From Pseudomonas haemolytica (GTDB lineage: Bacteria; Pseudomonadota; Gammaproteobacteria; Pseudomonadales; Pseudomonadaceae), in the NCBI RefSeq assembly GCF_009659625.1, contig NZ_VOIW01000005.1:62001-126000 (forward strand): a stretch of 64,000 bases of DNA. Direction: 5' to 3'. Shown piece after piece: positions 61,785 through 64,000 of the stretch (position 1 is the stretch's first letter; every line of letters begins with the position of its first letter). Below the pieces are notes generated by a model that did no database searches, was not told where the DNA came from, and saw only the letters and a list, made by a program, of their open reading frames with translations. A program made the position numbers and the translations under genes.

Positions 61785-62755
61785 CTCACCTTTGCCGTGT
61801 TATTCGTGAGTACACGCTATTTCAGGCGGTTCTGCAGGTCACCGAGCGACTGCGCGAAGCCCATCCACTGCTGGATGACGACGCGCTGTACGACCAGTTG
61901 GAGTTTCAGGCCAATCCTGGATTGGGGTTTGCCGCGCACGATATCGACCGGGTGGAGTTCTTCAAGGAGAACGGGCATTTGCGCGCTCGCCTGCGCCTCA
62001 ACGTGTTGGGGTTATTCGGTGCCGGGTCACCACTGCCTGCGTTTTATGGTGAGCAGGCATCTGCCGAGCGATCGGGTGGCAACCCGACTCGAGACTTCCT
62101 TGATCTGTTCCACCACCGTCTACATCGCCTGATGCTGCCGATCTGGCGCAAATACCGCTATCGGGCATGTTTCCAGGCAGGTGCCAACGATCGGCTTTCC
62201 GAGCAGATGTTTGCCTTGATGGGGCTGGGTGGCAGCGCAATCAGAGGCGCTTCGCAACTCGATTGCAAGCGCCTGCTGCCTTACCTGGGCCTGCTGAGTT
62301 TACGCGTGCACTCGGCTGCTTTGATCGAGTCTGTGCTGCGTTACTACTTCAAGCACGACGCGCTGTTTATCGAGCAGTGGGTTGAACGCACGGTCCAGGT
62401 CAATCCGTTGCAGCGTAATGACCTGGGGCGGGCCAATTGCGCCCTTGGCCAGGATCTGGTCCTGGGGCACCGCATCGCTGACCGCAGCGGCAAGTTCAGG
62501 GTGCATGTGCGGGCGCTGAACTGGCAGCGTTTTCACGATTTCCTGCCCACGGGGAGGGCGTATCAGCCGCTTTGCTCGCTGGTGCGTCTGACCCTGCGGG
62601 ATCCCTTGGAATATGACCTGCGCCTGGTGTTGGCTGAGGGTCAGATCAGGGCGTTGCATATCGGAGAAAACACGGTTTGCCGCCTGGGCTGGACCACTTG
62701 GCTGGAACATGAACGGGCCGACGGCGTGGTCACGCTTACCGGCAATTTTCATTAG
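61748..62755 (+). CDS. tssG: Type VI secretion baseplate protein TssG
   Basis: A 335-residue TssG protein: LTHLCRVIREYTLFQAVLQVTERL, DQLEFQANPGLGFAAHDIDRVEF, LNVLGLFGAGSPLPAFYGEQ, DFLDLFHHRLHRLMLPIWRKYRY and ENTVCRLGWTTWL at the C-terminus. It completes the baseplate wedge. AAGGAG lies before the ATG, inside the tssF end. In comparable clusters the next gene is clpV (tssH), but here only a short frame follows. Confidence 0.94.
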   Translation: MAIADGTATPALTHLCRVIREYTLFQAVLQVTERLREAHPLLDDDALYDQLEFQANPGLGFAAHDIDRVEFFKENGHLRARLRLNVLGLFGAGSPLPAFYGEQASAERSGGNPTRDFLDLFHHRLHRLMLPIWRKYRYRACFQAGANDRLSEQMFALMGLGGSAIRGASQLDCKRLLPYLGLLSLRVHSAALIESVLRYYFKHDALFIEQWVERTVQVNPLQRNDLGRANCALGQDLVLGHRIADRSGKFRVHVRALNWQRFHDFLPTGRAYQPLCSLVRLTLRDPLEYDLRLVLAEGQIRALHIGENTVCRLGWTTWLEHERADGVVTLTGNFH

Positions 62756-62761
62756 GGACGA

Positions 62762-62863
62762 ATGACCATGATTAATCTGGACCTGCAACAACTGATCCGC
62801 ACACTGTCGGCACAGAGGATGGCAATGGCCGGCACAACTGCGAGTTCAGCCGATGACCAATAA
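62762..62863 (+). pseudogene. clpV: Remnant of clpV (tssH): in-frame internally deleted ATPase gene
   Basis: A 33-codon frame starts 6 bases after the tssG stop. Its first residues (MINLDLQQLIRTLSA, from the ATG at 62768) resemble the start of ClpV/TssH ATPases of this cluster type. The rest (QRMAMAGTTASSADDQ) ends in TAA 62861-62863, overlapping the next start by 11 bases, as a full clpV end would. Roughly 2.5 kb of coding sequence expected here is absent, yet start, stop and frame are kept. CGGCACA occurs twice at 62808-62814 and 62830-62836. The resemblance is from memory of the family. A full-length clpV elsewhere in the genome is not excluded. Alternatively it is an unrelated small gene. 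Confidence 0.55.
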
Positions 62864-64000
62864 GCTGCCTGGCGAATTGACCGCCCCACTGGTATATGCC
62901 GATGCGCTGTCCGCCTGCTTCACACGCCTGGGGTTGGAACGTGATGAACACTCGTTGGCTCAGGTGTGCGTTGCCGGGGCCGCGCGACTGAGCCAGTGCG
63001 AACTCAGCCAGTTGTACCTGCTCGATGAAGTGACCGGCGGGCTTGAACTTATCGCCCAACATTTACCCCAGGTGCCGTCGCTGGCCGTCGCCCCCTCTCA
63101 TCTCGAGTTGCACCACCAACAACTGCTGCACTACGCCTTGAACCAAGGCGCCGTCCTGAGTCTGGAAGATGTGCAACGCAGTTGCTATGACGCGCGTTTC
63201 CTGCCGGCGTTGGCGACACCTTGGCGTGCACTTTTAAGCGTGCCGCTGTTCAACCGATGCGAGCGCATTGTCGGTGTGCTGGTGTGCGCCCGCCAACAGC
63301 CGGCCCAGTTGCAAGCCTACGCAACATCCTTGGGGCAACTGGGCAGTTTTGCCCTGAATCAACTATTCGTATTGCGCAGTATGCGGCCCAACGGCGGCGC
63401 AGCGCCAAGGTGCACCCAGCCGTTGGCCCGGGCATACGGCTTGATCGGCACCAGTGCGGCGATGGAGCAGACGTGCCAGTTGATCACTAAAGTTCTGCAT
63501 ACCGCTTACACCGTGCTGTTGTGCGGCGAGACCGGCACTGGCAAGGAAGTGGTGGCCAGGGCGATTCATGCGGGCGGCCCGCGCGGGGCCAAGCCTTTCG
63601 TCGTGCAAAACTGTGCAGCGTTCCCGGAAGGGCTGCTCGAGAGCGAGCTTTTCGGCTATCGCAAAGGCGCGTTCACTGGCGCCGAGCGCAATCATGCGGG
63701 GCTGTTTGACGCCGCCCACGGCGGGACGTTGCTGCTGGATGAAATCGGCGATATGCCCCTGTCACTGCAAGCCAAGTTGCTACGGGTTCTGCAGGAGGGC
63801 GAGGTGCGCCCGTTGGGCGCCAGTGCGGCACACAAGGTCGATGTACGCATCATTGCGGCAACCCATTGCGACCTCAATGCGATGGTCGAGGAGGGACGCT
63901 TTCGCGCAGACCTTTATTACCGGCTCGCACAGTTCCCCATCACGTTGCCGGCCCTGCGTGAGCGCGACGGTGATGTGCAGCAACTGGCGCGCCATTTCAC
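62853..64000 (+). CDS. Sigma-54-dependent activator of the type VI cluster (VasH/Sfa-like), 3' end missing
   Basis: The frame from ATG 62853 is open to the window end, giving 382 complete codons. Residues ~1-180 form a GAF-like sensory region (ALNQGAVLSLEDVQR, LLSVPLFNRCERIVGVLVCARQQ). The AAA+ domain follows with Walker A CGETGTGKEVVARA, the sigma-54 contact loop KGAFTGAERN, Walker B GTLLLDEIGDM and FRADLYYRL. The Fis-type DNA-binding end lies beyond the window. No Shine-Dalgarno site is seen; the start overlaps the stop of the small clpV-like frame by 11 bases, so it probably depends on translational coupling. It should act on the -24/-12 promoters in front of tssA and hcp. Confidence 0.9.
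   Translation, partial: MTNKLPGELTAPLVYADALSACFTRLGLERDEHSLAQVCVAGAARLSQCELSQLYLLDEVTGGLELIAQHLPQVPSLAVAPSHLELHHQQLLHYALNQGAVLSLEDVQRSCYDARFLPALATPWRALLSVPLFNRCERIVGVLVCARQQPAQLQAYATSLGQLGSFALNQLFVLRSMRPNGGAAPRCTQPLARAYGLIGTSAAMEQTCQLITKVLHTAYTVLLCGETGTGKEVVARAIHAGGPRGAKPFVVQNCAAFPEGLLESELFGYRKGAFTGAERNHAGLFDAAHGGTLLLDEIGDMPLSLQAKLLRVLQEGEVRPLGASAAHKVDVRIIAATHCDLNAMVEEGRFRADLYYRLAQFPITLPALRERDGDVQQLARHF

Overview
The window is about 64 kb of high-GC DNA from what looks like a chromosome of the Pseudomonas fluorescens group. The evidence is the gene content (imuB-dnaE2, hglS, hbcR-type 3-hydroxybutyrate genes, yejABEF, a sigma-54-linked type VI secretion cluster) and many copies of a REP/REPIN repeat with the arm GTGGGAGGGGGCTTG, typical of this group. 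No rRNA, tRNA, CRISPR array, prophage or insertion sequence was seen.

Layout: (1) 1-8.3 kb: the end of imuB, dnaE2 (SOS mutagenesis), a hybrid histidine kinase, and a UvrA-like ABC protein whose start overlaps the kinase stop. (2) 8.4-17.6 kb: metabolic and housekeeping genes: a transketolase, a YdcH-like protein, the 2-oxoadipate decarboxylase HglS, a GH63-type glucosidase, an SCP2 protein, a histidine phosphatase-like protein and SohB. (3) 17.6-20.2 kb: a divergent MFS exporter and LysR regulator. (4) 20.2-29.2 kb: a probable four-carbon polyol (tetritol/erythrulose) module. It has a RbsABC-like importer, an SDR and a zinc dehydrogenase, DhaK and DhaL, a divergent RpiB-type isomerase and a SorC-type regulator, with TGATCA palindromes between the divergent units. 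(5) 29.4-31.4 kb: a TerC-CBS-CorC membrane protein preceded by a 39-codon upstream ORF, overlapped at its 3' end by an antisense thioredoxin-like gene. (6) 31.7-38.4 kb: a polar ABC importer, RidA, an IclR regulator, a PLP deaminase of the D-serine deaminase family and a KdgK-like kinase, best read as D-glucosaminate (amino sugar acid) use through 2-keto-3-deoxygluconate. A sigma-54 promoter and an IclR-like operator sit at its head. (7) 38.5-41.4 kb: a parvulin and a second hybrid kinase related to the first. (8) 41.5-47.5 kb: 3-hydroxybutyrate uptake and oxidation (GntP permease, dehydrogenase, acetoacetyl-CoA synthetase) with an HbcR-like sigma-54 activator. (9) 47.5-54.9 kb: yejABEF peptide importer, a second parvulin, a DUF1543 protein and an aldo-keto reductase. 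(10) 55.0-64.0 kb: a type VI secretion cluster: hcp divergent from tssA-B-C-E-F-G, then a sigma-54 activator that runs off the end.

The most unusual feature is between tssG and the activator. The ClpV (TssH) ATPase gene expected there is replaced by a 33-codon reading frame that looks like its first ~15 codons fused in frame to a short tail ending on the activator start codon. Several catabolic operons also carry sequence matches to Hfq/Crc (AAnAAnAA) target motifs near their starts, and three transcription units have good -24/-12 promoters. These regulatory calls are motif matches read by eye. Protein functions come from motif and family recognition, without database searches.
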